A stretch of DNA of 7,717 nt from assembly GCA_035642125.1 (NCBI GenBank), contig DASQSZ010000399.1, positions 1 through 7,717 on the forward strand. Reading direction: 5' to 3'. Both the position numbers and the translations under genes were made by a program. The notes beneath the pieces were generated by a model. That model was not told where the DNA came from and searched no databases. It saw only the letters and a program-made list of their open reading frames with translations. Of the stretch, positions 1-5,663 are shown piece after piece; position 1 is the stretch's first letter, and each line of letters begins with the position of its first letter. The stretch comes from CALAED01 sp937891035. GTDB lineage: Bacteria > Actinomycetota > Actinomycetes > Streptosporangiales > Streptosporangiaceae.

Positions 1-10
1 GTAAGTGACC

Positions 11-394
11 ATGGCGATCTCGCTCAAGCACCGCAAGCACACCGCCACTCGTACGGCGTCGCGTCTGCGCCGCCAGATGCGTGGCCGCAAGAAGATCTCC
101 GGCACCGCCGAGCGCCCGCGCCTGGTGGTCACCCGCAGCACCCGTCACCTGTTCGTCCAGGTCGTCGACGACACCGTCGGCCGGACGCTGGCCTCGGCCT
201 CCACCATGGAGGCGGACCTGCGTGCGCTGGACGGCGACAAGACCGCCAAGGCCAAGAAGGTCGGCGAGCTCGTTGCCGAGCGCGCGAAGGCTGCTGGCGT
301 CGAGGGCGTGGTCTTCGACCGCGCCGGCTACCGGTACCACGGCCGGGTGGCCGCGGTCGCGGACGCCGCCCGCGAAGAGGGTCTGGAGTTCTGA
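11..394 (+). CDS. rplR: 50S ribosomal protein L18
   Basis: This encodes a 127-residue L18, the large-subunit protein that binds 5S rRNA together with L5. The basic N-terminus (residues 1-30, rich in Arg, Lys and His) fits its RNA-binding tail. The core reads SGTAERPRLVV at 30-40, then ASAST at 61-65, and ends with VVFDRAGYRYHGRVAAVADA at 100-119, all characteristic of bacterial L18. I prefer the ATG at 11 because it gives a normal-length protein. A GTG at 5 in the same frame would add only two residues, and the ribosome-binding site lies outside the window, so this cannot be settled here. A TAA at 2-4 is probably the stop of the preceding gene, expected to be rplF. The stop codon TGA (392-394) overlaps an ATG as TGATG, which opens a mini-ORF leading to rpsE. 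Family assignment is secure. Confidence 0.97.
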   Translation: MAISLKHRKHTATRTASRLRRQMRGRKKISGTAERPRLVVTRSTRHLFVQVVDDTVGRTLASASTMEADLRALDGDKTAKAKKVGELVAERAKAAGVEGVVFDRAGYRYHGRVAAVADAAREEGLEF

Positions 395-462
395 TGAACG
401 TTCTTCCGATGAACTCGACGAACTCGGTGACCCCGATGACTAACGAGAAGAGGAATCACTGA
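394..462 (+). CDS. Candidate 22-codon coupling ORF between rplR and rpsE
   Basis: A 22-codon reading frame starts with MNVLPMNSTN and ends with NEKRNH. Its ATG overlaps the rplR stop as TGATG (392-396) and its stop overlaps the rpsE ATG as TGATG (460-464), so it fills the spacer exactly. By hand count, G+C at codon positions 1, 2 and 3 is 7/22, 8/22 and 18/22, the third-position bias expected of a coding frame in a high-G+C genome. It would be reached by ribosomes finishing rplR and would deliver them to rpsE. The product has no recognisable family. Against it, 22 codons is very short, and rpsE has its own Shine-Dalgarno (GAAGAGG near 447-453). It could be a chance frame in a spacer of low G+C. 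Confidence 0.3.
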   Translation: MNVLPMNSTNSVTPMTNEKRNH

Positions 463-1085
463 TGGCAGCTCCGCGCAGAGGCGGCGGTGCCCAGGGAGAT
501 GGCCGACGGGACCGTCGGGACGACCGCCGCGGCGGCGCCGACAAGGGCACGTCGTATATCGAGCGGGTCGTGACGATCAATCGCGTCGCCAAGGTCGTCA
601 AGGGCGGCCGGCGTTTCAGCTTCACCGCGCTGGTGATCGTCGGTGACGGCAACGGCACCGTCGGCGTCGGCTACGGAAAGGCCAAGGAGGTGCCCGCGGC
701 GATCGCCAAGGGCGTCGAGGAGGCCAAGAAGCACTTCTTCAAGGTGCCGCGGATCCAGGGCACGATCCCGCACACGGTCCAGGGCGAGGAGGCGGCGGGC
801 ATCGTCTTGCTCAAGCCGGCCAGCCCCGGTACCGGTGTGATCGCCGGCGGTCCCGTGCGCGCCGTGCTGGAGTGCGCCGGCATCAGCGACGTGCTGTCGA
901 AGTCGCTGGGCTCGTCCAACGCGATCAACATCGTGCACGCGACGGTCGCCGCCCTCAAGCAGCTCAACCGGCCTGAGGAGATCGCGGCCAAGCGCGGCCT
1001 GCCGATCGAGGACGTCGCCCCCGCCGCCATGCTGCGCGCCCGCGCCGCCGGCACCGAACCACGGCCAGAGGTGGCGTCCTCATGA
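462..1085 (+). CDS. rpsE: 30S ribosomal protein S5
   Basis: This encodes a 207-residue S5, a small-subunit protein near the mRNA entry and decoding region that helps translational fidelity. A disordered, Arg/Gly/Asp-rich N-terminal extension (about 1-30), common in actinobacterial S5, precedes the double-stranded-RNA-binding-like domain (about 32-97). That domain contains NRVAKVVKGGRRFSFTALV (40-58) and the glycine-rich GDGNGTVGVGYGKAKEVP (61-78). The C-terminal domain carries SPGTGVIAGGPVRAVLECAG (121-140) and SKSLGSSNAINIVHAT (146-161). The start is supported by a purine-rich GAGAAGAGGAA just upstream, about 7 nt from the ATG. The stop overlaps the rpmD start as ATGA (1082-1085), implying translational coupling. 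The tail after about residue 195 is not conserved in the family as I know it. Confidence 0.98.
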   Translation: MAAPRRGGGAQGDGRRDRRDDRRGGADKGTSYIERVVTINRVAKVVKGGRRFSFTALVIVGDGNGTVGVGYGKAKEVPAAIAKGVEEAKKHFFKVPRIQGTIPHTVQGEEAAGIVLLKPASPGTGVIAGGPVRAVLECAGISDVLSKSLGSSNAINIVHATVAALKQLNRPEEIAAKRGLPIEDVAPAAMLRARAAGTEPRPEVASS

Positions 1086-1264
1086 GCAAACTCAAGATCA
1101 CGCAGGTCAAGTCGCGGATCGGCAGCAGGCACAACCAGCGCGAGACGCTGCGCACGCTCGGGCTGCGCAAGATCGGTCAGAGCACCGTGCGTGACGACCG
1201 GCCCGAGGTACGCGGCATGATCCGTACCGTGGCCCACCTGGTCAAGGTCGAGGAGGTGGACTGA
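1082..1264 (+). CDS. rpmD: 50S ribosomal protein L30
   Basis: This encodes a 60-residue L30, a small large-subunit protein of the ferredoxin-like L30/L7 fold. The family pattern is clear: KLKITQVKSRIG near the N-terminus, then a Gln followed by TLRTLGLRKIGQS, then PEVRGMIRTVAHLVKVEE. Length is normal. The start codon overlaps the rpsE stop (ATGA), and AGAGGTGG lies about 10 nt upstream inside rpsE, so ribosomes probably couple from S5. The 3' end of the gene contains AGGAGGTGG (1251-1259), an excellent Shine-Dalgarno match. It no longer faces rplO directly, because a 108-nt spacer separates the two genes. Confidence 0.97.
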   Translation: MSKLKITQVKSRIGSRHNQRETLRTLGLRKIGQSTVRDDRPEVRGMIRTVAHLVKVEEVD

Positions 1265-1265
1265 C

Positions 1266-1346
1266 GATGGTCATGGAGCGGCGAGCCGCCGAGAAAGCGG
1301 AGTGGCGGCTGCCATCGGCGCGGAGCGCCCAGTCGCAGCCTCCGCG
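1266..1346 (+). other. Structured rpmD-rplO spacer: two stem-loops
   Basis: The spacer can form two successive 7-bp perfect stems in RNA. AGCCGCC (1284-1290) pairs with GGCGGCT (1304-1310). CGCGGAG (1319-1325) pairs with CTCCGCG (1340-1346). A further outer stem GATGG (1266-1270)/CCATC (1312-1316) can close over the first. The second hairpin ends about 10 nt before the rplO Shine-Dalgarno AGAAGGGGAG (1356-1365). No U-run follows either stem, so ordinary intrinsic termination is not indicated. Stems were found by eye. Confidence 0.45.
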
Positions 1347-1380
1347 GAGCGAGCGAGAAGGGGAGCGCGACCATGGTTAA
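1267..1380 (+). CDS. Candidate 37-codon leader ORF upstream of rplO
   Basis: A 37-codon frame begins MVMERRAAEKAEW and ends GERDHG. It occupies the whole rpmD-rplO spacer and terminates (TAA 1378-1380) just inside rplO, whose ATG is at 1373. It has the best ribosome-binding site nearby: AGGAGGTGG (1251-1259), 7-10 nt upstream. G+C at codon positions 1/2/3 is about 78/59/78% by hand count, which is only partly coding-like. The product is highly charged and resembles nothing I know. In DNA this rich in G+C a 37-codon frame is not rare by chance, and the Shine-Dalgarno also encodes the conserved end of L30. It may be a translated leader that couples rpmD to rplO, or no gene at all. Confidence 0.2.
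   Translation: MVMERRAAEKAEWRLPSARSAQSQPPRSEREGERDHG
1347..1357 (+). repeat. Spacer word GAGCGAGCGAG, copy 1
   Basis: This copy carries the CGAGCGAG core directly before the rplO Shine-Dalgarno. The same core is found at 1907-1914 (rplO-secY spacer), 4018-4025 on the opposite strand (adk-map spacer) and 6849-6856 (infA-rpmJ spacer), and I see it in no gene of the window. Confidence 0.4.
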
Positions 1381-1822
1381 AGGTCCGCTGAAGGTGCATC
1401 ACCTTCGCCCCGCGCCGGGCGCGCACAAGCCCAAGACGCGCAAAGGCCGGGGCGAGGCGTCGAAGGGCAAGACCGCGGGGCGCGGCACCAAGGGCACGAA
1501 GGCCAGGGCCACCGTGCCGGTGGGGTTTGAGGGCGGCCAGATGCCCTTGATCCGGCGGATACCGAAGCTCAAGGGTTTCAAGAACCCCTTCCGCGTTGAG
1601 TATCAGGTCGTGAACGTCCAAAAACTCGCGGAACTTTTTCCACAGGGCGGGGCGGTCACGCCGGAGGACCTCGCGGCCAAGGGGGCGGTGCGCTCCGGCC
1701 GTCCGGTCAAGGTGCTTGGCTCGGGTGACATTTCCGTAGCGGTCCAGGTCAAGGCGCATGCCTTTTCCGGGTCGGCCAAGGAGAAGATCGCCGCGGCCGG
1801 GGGATCCGCGGAAGAACTGTGA
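1373..1822 (+). CDS. rplO: 50S ribosomal protein L15
   Basis: This encodes a 149-residue L15, a late-assembling large-subunit protein with a long, basic, glycine-rich N-terminal extension that threads into 23S rRNA. The extension is visible at residues 3-45 (LKVHHLRPAPGAHKPKTRKG, then KGKTAGRGTKGTKARA). The family signature follows: GFEGGQMPLIRRIPKLKGFK at 51-70, including the conserved GGQMPL. The C-terminal globular part includes VKVLGSGDIS (112-121) and ends in the KAHAFSGSAKEKI segment. The start is supported by AGAAGGGGAG 7 nt upstream. The gene is separated from rpmD by 108 nt, which is long for this operon, and is followed after 8 nt by a very stable hairpin. Confidence 0.97.
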   Translation: MVKGPLKVHHLRPAPGAHKPKTRKGRGEASKGKTAGRGTKGTKARATVPVGFEGGQMPLIRRIPKLKGFKNPFRVEYQVVNVQKLAELFPQGGAVTPEDLAAKGAVRSGRPVKVLGSGDISVAVQVKAHAFSGSAKEKIAAAGGSAEEL

Positions 1823-1830
1823 CATGTGTG

Positions 1831-1864
1831 CCCGCGGGGACGCCGGAGTGCCGGCCCCCGCGGG
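1831..1864 (+). terminator. Very stable hairpin just after rplO
   Basis: CCCGCGGGG (1831-1839) pairs perfectly with CCCCGCGGG (1856-1864). Stacked inside it, GCCGG (1842-1846) pairs with CCGGC (1851-1855) around an AGTG loop, with only a two-base AC bulge, giving 14 G:C base pairs. It begins 8 nt after the rplO stop. No T-run follows, as is common for actinobacterial terminators, so it may terminate, attenuate or protect the 3' end of the spc transcript. The candidate secY promoter downstream is consistent with a transcription-unit break here. Confidence 0.55.
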
Positions 1865-1906
1865 CCGCGTTCGTGCGCCGCGGGCCGGGCGCGCGCCCTG
1901 GCGCGG

Positions 1907-1914
1907 CGAGCGAG
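1907..1914 (+). repeat. Spacer word CGAGCGAG, copy 2
   Basis: An exact CGAGCGAG lies in the rplO-secY spacer within a very G+C-rich stretch, about 25 nt before the candidate secY -10 element. It matches the core found in three other spacers of this window. Confidence 0.35.
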
Positions 1915-1937
1915 GGGGCGGCGTTGCCCGCAGGTGC

Positions 1938-1946
1938 TGTTAGAGT
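1938..1946 (+). promoter_or_regulatory. Candidate extended -10 promoter for secY-adk-map
   Basis: TGTTAGAGT fits the extended -10 pattern TGn-TAnnnT of the housekeeping sigma factor and sits in a local drop of G+C. No convincing -35 is present at 16-18 nt, as is common with extended -10 promoters. Transcription would start near 1953 and give a leader of roughly 85 nt before secY. The location, after a strong hairpin and in a 217-nt spacer, is where a promoter would be expected. Confidence 0.4.
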
Positions 1947-1997
1947 GCGACGGACGGCCGCCATCCGCGGGATGGCTGCCGCATATCTACTACTCTG

Positions 1998-2014
1998 GGC
2001 CGCGAACGGCCTTT
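1998..2014 (+). other. Hairpin plus TTT in the secY leader
   Basis: GGCCG (1998-2002) and CGGCC (2007-2011) pair around a CGAA loop, with a possible G-T pair below, and are followed by TTT (2012-2014). This resembles a small attenuator or leader structure about 20 nt upstream of the secY ribosome-binding site. The T-run is short, so the function is uncertain. Confidence 0.3.
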
Positions 2015-2039
2015 CGTCGGGATTTGCGCAGGAGGAATG

Positions 2040-3338
2040 GTGCTGACGGCGTTCACTCGGGCATTTCGTACGCCCGACCTGCGCAAGAAGCTCGTGTTCA
2101 CGCTTTTCATCATCGGCGCGTTCCGGCTGGGTGCCCAGCTGCCGACGCCAGGCGTGCACGTTGAGAACGTACGGACCTGTATCGACGCCGCCAGCCAAGG
2201 CGATCAGGCCAACGTCTACGGCCTGGTCAACCTCTTCAGCGGCGGGGCGCTGCTGAAGCTATCGGTCTTCGCGCTGGGGATCATGCCGTACATCACGGCG
2301 AGCATCATCCTTCAGCTGCTGACCGTGGTGATCCCGCGACTGGAGGCGCTCCGCAAGGAGGGCCAGTCCGGCACCGCCAAGATCACACAATACACCCGAT
2401 ACCTGACCATCGGCCTGGCGATCCTGCAGTCCACCGGTATCGTCGCGATGGCCAGCACCGGGCGGCTGTTCGAGGGCTGCCAGGAGCAGCTCCTGCACGA
2501 CAACAGCGTGTTCACCATCATCACGATGGTGGTCATCATGACCGCCGGCACCGCCGTGATCATGTGGCTGGGCGAGTTGATCACCGACCGCGGCGTGGGC
2601 AACGGCATGTCGCTCCTGATCTTCACCCAGGTCATCGCGGTCTTCCCGCAGGAGCTGTGGAACGTCTTCCAGACCAAGGGCGGCTTCGTGTTCACGATCG
2701 TGATGGTCGTGGGCGTCGCCATCGTGGCCGGCGTGGTCTTCGTCGAGCAGGCGCAGCGGCGCATCCCGGTGCAGTACGCCAAGCGCATGGTGGGCCGCCG
2801 CATGTACGGCGGCACCTCGACCTACATTCCGCTCAAGGTGAACCAGGCGGGCGTCATCCCGGTCATCTTCGCCTCGTCGCTGCTGTACCTGCCGCAGCTG
2901 GCGTCCACCATGTGGCCGGAGAACCAGTTCCTGGGCAGGTACGTCACGCCGTACATGGCGCAGGATCATCCGGTGCACATGGTCGGCTACTTCGCGATGA
3001 TCATCTTCTTCACCTACTTCTACGTCGCGATCACGTTCAACCCGACCGAGGTCGCCGACAACATGAAGAAGTACGGCGGCTTCATTCCGGGCATCAGGCC
3101 GGGCCGCCCGACCGCCGAGTACCTCGATTACGTCCTCACCAGGATCACCGCTCCCGGCTCGCTATACCTAGGTGTGATCGCCCTCATCCCGCTGGTGGCC
3201 TTCTCGATGGTCAACGCCACGCAGGACTTCCCGTTCGGAGGTACGAGCATCCTCATCATGGTGGGTGTCGGGCTGGACACGGTGAAGCAGATCGAGAGCC
3301 AACTCCAGCAACGTAACTACGAGGGTTTCCTGCGGTAG
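2040..3338 (+). CDS. secY: Preprotein translocase channel subunit SecY
   Basis: This encodes the central ten-helix channel of the Sec translocon in the cytoplasmic membrane, which with SecE, SecG and SecA exports or inserts proteins. The 432-residue product is of normal length. The plug and second-helix signature GIMPYITASIILQLLTVVIP (80-99) is followed by RLEALRKEGQSG (100-111). Further landmarks are WLGELITDRGVGNGMS (176-191), FVEQAQRRIPVQYAKRM (234-250), PLKVNQAGVIPVIFASS (264-280), NPTEVADNMKKYGGFIPGIR (334-353) and FGGTSILIMVGV (399-410). Hydrophobic segments fit helices near 19-35, 70-96, 120-138, 158-178, 188-206, 216-236, 268-288, 312-332, 373-390 and 400-415. AGGAGG (2030-2035) lies 4 nt before the GTG at 2040 but only 1 nt before an in-frame ATG at 2037, so I choose GTG, giving the usual MLTAF start. 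The TAG stop shares its G with the adk start. Confidence 0.98.
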   Translation: MLTAFTRAFRTPDLRKKLVFTLFIIGAFRLGAQLPTPGVHVENVRTCIDAASQGDQANVYGLVNLFSGGALLKLSVFALGIMPYITASIILQLLTVVIPRLEALRKEGQSGTAKITQYTRYLTIGLAILQSTGIVAMASTGRLFEGCQEQLLHDNSVFTIITMVVIMTAGTAVIMWLGELITDRGVGNGMSLLIFTQVIAVFPQELWNVFQTKGGFVFTIVMVVGVAIVAGVVFVEQAQRRIPVQYAKRMVGRRMYGGTSTYIPLKVNQAGVIPVIFASSLLYLPQLASTMWPENQFLGRYVTPYMAQDHPVHMVGYFAMIIFFTYFYVAITFNPTEVADNMKKYGGFIPGIRPGRPTAEYLDYVLTRITAPGSLYLGVIALIPLVAFSMVNATQDFPFGGTSILIMVGVGLDTVKQIESQLQQRNYEGFLR

Positions 3339-3988
3339 TGCGAATCGTGCTCGTGGGCCCCCCGGGAGCAGGCAAGGGGACTCAAGCCCAGTTCATCGCA
3401 TCGCACCTGTCGGTGCCGAAGATCTCGACAGGTGACATCTTCCGCGCCAACGTGAGCGGCGGCACGCCGCTCGGCCAAAAGGCACGGGAGTACATGGATC
3501 GTGGTGATCTGGTCCCGGACGAGGTCACGATCGCGATGGTGCGCGACAGGCTGGCCGAAGACGACGCTCAGGAAGGTTTTCTGCTCGACGGGTTCCCGCG
3601 GAACGTGCCGCAGGCCGAGACGCTGAAGAAGATCCTTTCCGAATGGGACGCCAAGGTCGACCTGGTGCTTGAGCTGGTCGTGGACGAGGACGAGGTGGTG
3701 CGGCGGCTGTCCGGCCGCCGTACCTGCAGCCGATGCGGCCGCATCTGGCACGTCCTGTTCGACGAGAAGCGGGACGACGTCTGCGACGAGTGCGGTGGCC
3801 GGCTGTTCCAGCGCGACGACGACAAGGAAGAGGTCGTCCGCCACCGTCTGGAGGTTTACCAGGAACAGACCGCACCGCTTGTGTCGTTTTATGCCGATGA
3901 GGGCATTCTGGTCGGTATCGACGCCACCGGTCCGGTGGAGGAGGTCACCGAGCGCGCGCTCGCGGCGCTCCGTCCCTATACCCACTGA
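3338..3988 (+). CDS. adk: Adenylate kinase, zinc-binding long-lid form
   Basis: This cytoplasmic kinase interconverts ATP + AMP and 2 ADP. The P-loop GPPGAGKGT is at residues 7-15, the AMP-binding region includes STGDIFRANV (30-39), and the signature FLLDGFPRNVPQ is at 81-92. Its 216 residues match the long form. The lid (about 127-163) contains four cysteines, at 130, 133, 149 and 152, as CSRC and CDEC. This is the zinc-holding type of lid, unlike the short-lid mycobacterial enzymes. The lid arginine and QRDDD segment follows (158-162). Translation starts at a GTG that overlaps the secY stop by one base (TAGTG). The only Shine-Dalgarno candidate is a weak GAGGG 12 nt upstream, so expression probably depends on coupling to SecY. 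A perfect hairpin begins right after the stop. Confidence 0.98.
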   Translation: MRIVLVGPPGAGKGTQAQFIASHLSVPKISTGDIFRANVSGGTPLGQKAREYMDRGDLVPDEVTIAMVRDRLAEDDAQEGFLLDGFPRNVPQAETLKKILSEWDAKVDLVLELVVDEDEVVRRLSGRRTCSRCGRIWHVLFDEKRDDVCDECGGRLFQRDDDKEEVVRHRLEVYQEQTAPLVSFYADEGILVGIDATGPVEEVTERALAALRPYTH

Positions 3989-4005
3989 GGAGGGCGGCGC
4001 CCTCC
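3989..4005 (+). other. Perfect hairpin at the end of adk
   Basis: GGAGGGC (3989-3995) pairs perfectly with GCCCTCC (3999-4005) around a GGC loop, starting on the base after the adk stop. It includes a GGAGG, but no start codon lies at a usable distance. No T-run follows. It may stabilise the adk end or modulate read-through into map. Confidence 0.45.
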
Positions 4006-4015
4006 ACTCGCCGAA

Positions 4016-4031
4016 GGCTCGCTCGTGAGCC
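4016..4031 (-). repeat. Spacer word GGCTCACGAGCGAGCC, copy 3 (reverse strand)
   Basis: Read on the minus strand, this matches CTCATCGAGCGAGCC at 6844-6858 except for one missing T. On the plus strand it can also fold back as GGCTC (4016-4020)/GAGCC (4027-4031). It lies at the possible upstream GTG start of map (4025). Confidence 0.35.
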
Positions 4032-4105
4032 GCGGGTGGACGCGCGGCCGGCGGGCCGGCGAACCCGCGGTCCGTTCGGTGAAGAGGCTGCTGCTGGGAG
4101 CGGAG

Positions 4106-4909
4106 TTGTTCAAGAAGCGCAAGTCGGATATCCAGATCAAGACGGTCGGGGAGCTCGAGGCGATGCGGGCCGCCGGTCTTGTGGTCGGGCGGACTCTGCA
4201 CCGGCTGGTCGAGGCGGTCAAGCCCGGCATCACCACCGCCGACCTGGACGAAATCGCCGAGGACTCGATCCGCGCCGCCGGCGCGACCCCCTCGTTCAAG
4301 GGCTACCTGGGCTTCCCCGCGTCCATCTGCGCCTCGGTCAACGAGGAGATCGTGCACGGCATCCCCCGGCCCGGAAAGGCACTTCGCGATGGGGACATCA
4401 TCTCCATCGACTGCGGCGCCATCGTCGACGGCTGGCACGGCGACGCGGCCGTCACCGTGCCGGTCGGGAGCATCGAGCCCACGCTGACCCGCCTGCTGGA
4501 GGTGTGCGAGCAGGCGCTGTGGCGCGGTCTGGCGGCCGGACAGGTTGGAGCCAACCTCAGCGACATCGGCCACTCGATCGAGTCATACGTGCGCTCTCAG
4601 GGCCAATACGGCATCGTCGAGGAGTATGTGGGGCACGGCATCGGCACCGAGATGCACATGGACCCGCCGGTCCCGAACTACGGCCGCCCCGGGTTCGGCC
4701 CGGTCCTCGAGCCCGGCATGTGCTTCGCCGTCGAGCCCATGGTCAACCTGGGTACACGGGAGACCTGGCTGCTCGATGACGAATGGACGGTCGTCACTCG
4801 CGACGGTCTTCCGTCGGCGCATTTTGAGCACAGCTTCGCCGTGACGGATGATGGTCCTTGGGTGCTGACCGCGCTCGAGGAGGTGCGTATCCAAAGCCCC
4901 TCCGGGTGA
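4106..4909 (+). CDS. map: Type I methionine aminopeptidase
   Basis: This enzyme removes the initiator methionine from nascent proteins. All expected metal and active-site residues are present, numbering from the TTG at 4106: His84 in VHGIP, Asp102 in SIDCGAI, Asp113 in WHGDAA, His177 in GHGIGTEMH, His184, Glu210 in AVEPM and Glu241 in HFEHSF. The protein would be 267 residues, starting MFKKRKSDIQIKT. GGAG (4097-4100) lies 5 nt before that TTG. The frame stays open upstream to a GTG at 4025, which would give 294 residues with an unusual Arg-rich extension and only a weak GAAGG upstream. I prefer the TTG because the extension is not a family feature, but it is not excluded. A GTG at 4079 is a third option with no ribosome-binding site. 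The gene follows adk by 117 nt and is probably co-transcribed with it. Confidence 0.93.
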   Translation: MFKKRKSDIQIKTVGELEAMRAAGLVVGRTLHRLVEAVKPGITTADLDEIAEDSIRAAGATPSFKGYLGFPASICASVNEEIVHGIPRPGKALRDGDIISIDCGAIVDGWHGDAAVTVPVGSIEPTLTRLLEVCEQALWRGLAAGQVGANLSDIGHSIESYVRSQGQYGIVEEYVGHGIGTEMHMDPPVPNYGRPGFGPVLEPGMCFAVEPMVNLGTRETWLLDDEWTVVTRDGLPSAHFEHSFAVTDDGPWVLTALEEVRIQSPSG

Positions 4910-4943
4910 CGCTGTGACCTGGGCAGGCGTCGTGTGGTGCCGG

Positions 4944-4968
4944 GCTTTGCATAGGCTTCAGGGGACGG
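4944..4968 (+). promoter_or_regulatory. GCTTTGC box upstream of the DUF1707 gene
   Basis: The stretch from GCTTTGC to GACGG matches a stretch at 6461-6485 in the infA leader, at 18 of 26 ungapped positions by hand when extended one base. TAGGCT (4952-4957) is a possible -10 hexamer, but no good -35 is seen. It could be a promoter or a protein site. The evidence is limited to this one pair. Confidence 0.2.
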
Positions 4969-5006
4969 AGCGCTTCGGCCGCCTCCGCCGAGCGCGGCGA
5001 AGGCCT

Positions 5007-5023
5007 CCCGGCGGCCTGCCGGG
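5007..5023 (+). terminator. Hairpin between map and the DUF1707 gene
   Basis: CCCGGC (5007-5012) pairs with GCCGGG (5018-5023) around a GGCCT loop. It lies 98 nt after the map stop and 15 nt before the Shine-Dalgarno of the next gene. No T-run follows. It could end the secY-adk-map transcript or be a leader element of the next gene. The rest of the 141-nt spacer shows only the GCTTTGC box. Confidence 0.3.
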
Positions 5024-5050
5024 TGGCCGTGGCCTGAGAGGAGGACAGGG

Positions 5051-5494
5051 GTGCCGCTTAATCCCGAGATGCGGGCCTCCGACGCCGACCGCGACCGCGT
5101 CGTCGGTGCGCTTCGCGAGCACTGCGCCCAGGGTCGTCTTACGGTGGATGAGCTCAACCAGCGGCTCGACGCGACGTACGCGGCGCGGACGCTGGGTGAG
5201 CTCGAGCAGGTGACCAAGGACCTGCCGGAAGAGGACCTCGACTACCGCCCGATCGCCGCGCATCAGCGCGCCCGGCCGGCGCCCGCCCGGCGCGGCGGGC
5301 TCTACCGCACCGGCCTGCGCACCGCGTGGGCGACCTATGCCACCGTCAACCTCATCTGCTTCACCGTCTGGCTCATCGTGGCGGCCACCGGCGGCGGCCT
5401 GTACCCGTGGTTCCTCTGGGTCGCCGGGCCCTGGGGCGCCGTCCTGCTCGCCGGCCAGGTGATGGGCCCCAAGGACGGCCGCCGGGTGTCCTGA
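5051..5494 (+). CDS. DUF1707 (SHOCT-like) two-helix membrane protein
   Basis: The 147-residue product has an N-terminal DUF1707 domain (about 7-60). Its hallmarks are MRASDADRDRVVGALREHC at 7-25, then a Gly-Arg-Leu-Thr and DELNQRLDATYAARTLGEL (33-51), ending in a DLP turn. A basic, proline-rich linker (about 70-90) leads to two hydrophobic segments (about 95-113 and 118-137) with NLICFTVWL and the Trp-rich YPWFLWVAGPWGA, resembling the 2TM domain. The protein is probably in the cytoplasmic membrane with its N-terminal domain in the cytosol. DUF1707 proteins are abundant in actinobacteria and their function is unknown to me. AGGAGG (5039-5044) lies 6 nt before the GTG start. The gene ends convergent to the minus-strand HTH gene. 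Its presence between map and infA is not part of the core operon. Confidence 0.88.
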   Translation: MPLNPEMRASDADRDRVVGALREHCAQGRLTVDELNQRLDATYAARTLGELEQVTKDLPEEDLDYRPIAAHQRARPAPARRGGLYRTGLRTAWATYATVNLICFTVWLIVAATGGGLYPWFLWVAGPWGAVLLAGQVMGPKDGRRVS

Positions 5495-5514
5495 CCGCGC
5501 GAACGCGTCCCGCC

Positions 5515-5533
5515 GCGACCCGCGCCGGGTCGC
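5515..5533 (+). terminator. Probable terminator hairpin of the DUF1707 gene
   Basis: GCGACCC (5515-5521) pairs perfectly with GGGTCGC (5527-5533) around a GCGCC loop, 20 nt after the stop codon and between convergent genes. No T-run follows on either strand, so this is a hairpin-only candidate. Confidence 0.5.
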
Positions 5534-5663
5534 CGCGGCCGTCCGCGTCGCGTACGAGAGCCCGGCGGCGAACCGGCGATGATGGCCGTCAGGTCCCCTT
5601 ACCGAACGTTAGTGCCCCGGCCCGGTAGGAGTCCGGGCGTCCGTGCCCGGTGGGGGTGCCGTA

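Noticed and set aside
1924..1929. TTGCCC as a -35 for the TAGAGT -10 upstream of secY
   Set aside because: The spacer is only 11 nt. The extended -10 reading is the better explanation.
1826..2164. Overlapping plus-strand frames through the rplO-secY spacer
   Set aside because: They run through a terminator-like hairpin and into secY in another frame, with no ribosome site and low-complexity Arg/Ala/Gly products.
3720..3800. Cysteine pairs in the adenylate kinase lid as a fused zinc-finger domain
   Set aside because: Four cysteines at these places are a known variant of the adenylate kinase lid, and the protein has normal length, so no fusion is needed.
3317..4573. 418-codon open frame on the minus strand across adk and the start of map
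   Set aside because: It is antisense to two clearly conserved genes. Long antisense frames are normal in high-G+C DNA, and the product has no recognisable domain.
5595..5628. AACGTT-centred palindrome (TACCGAACGTTAG) as an operator
   Set aside because: The flanks match at only 8 of 12 positions, and it lies between two gene ends rather than near a promoter. It is more likely part of a weak hairpin (TACCG/CGGTA).
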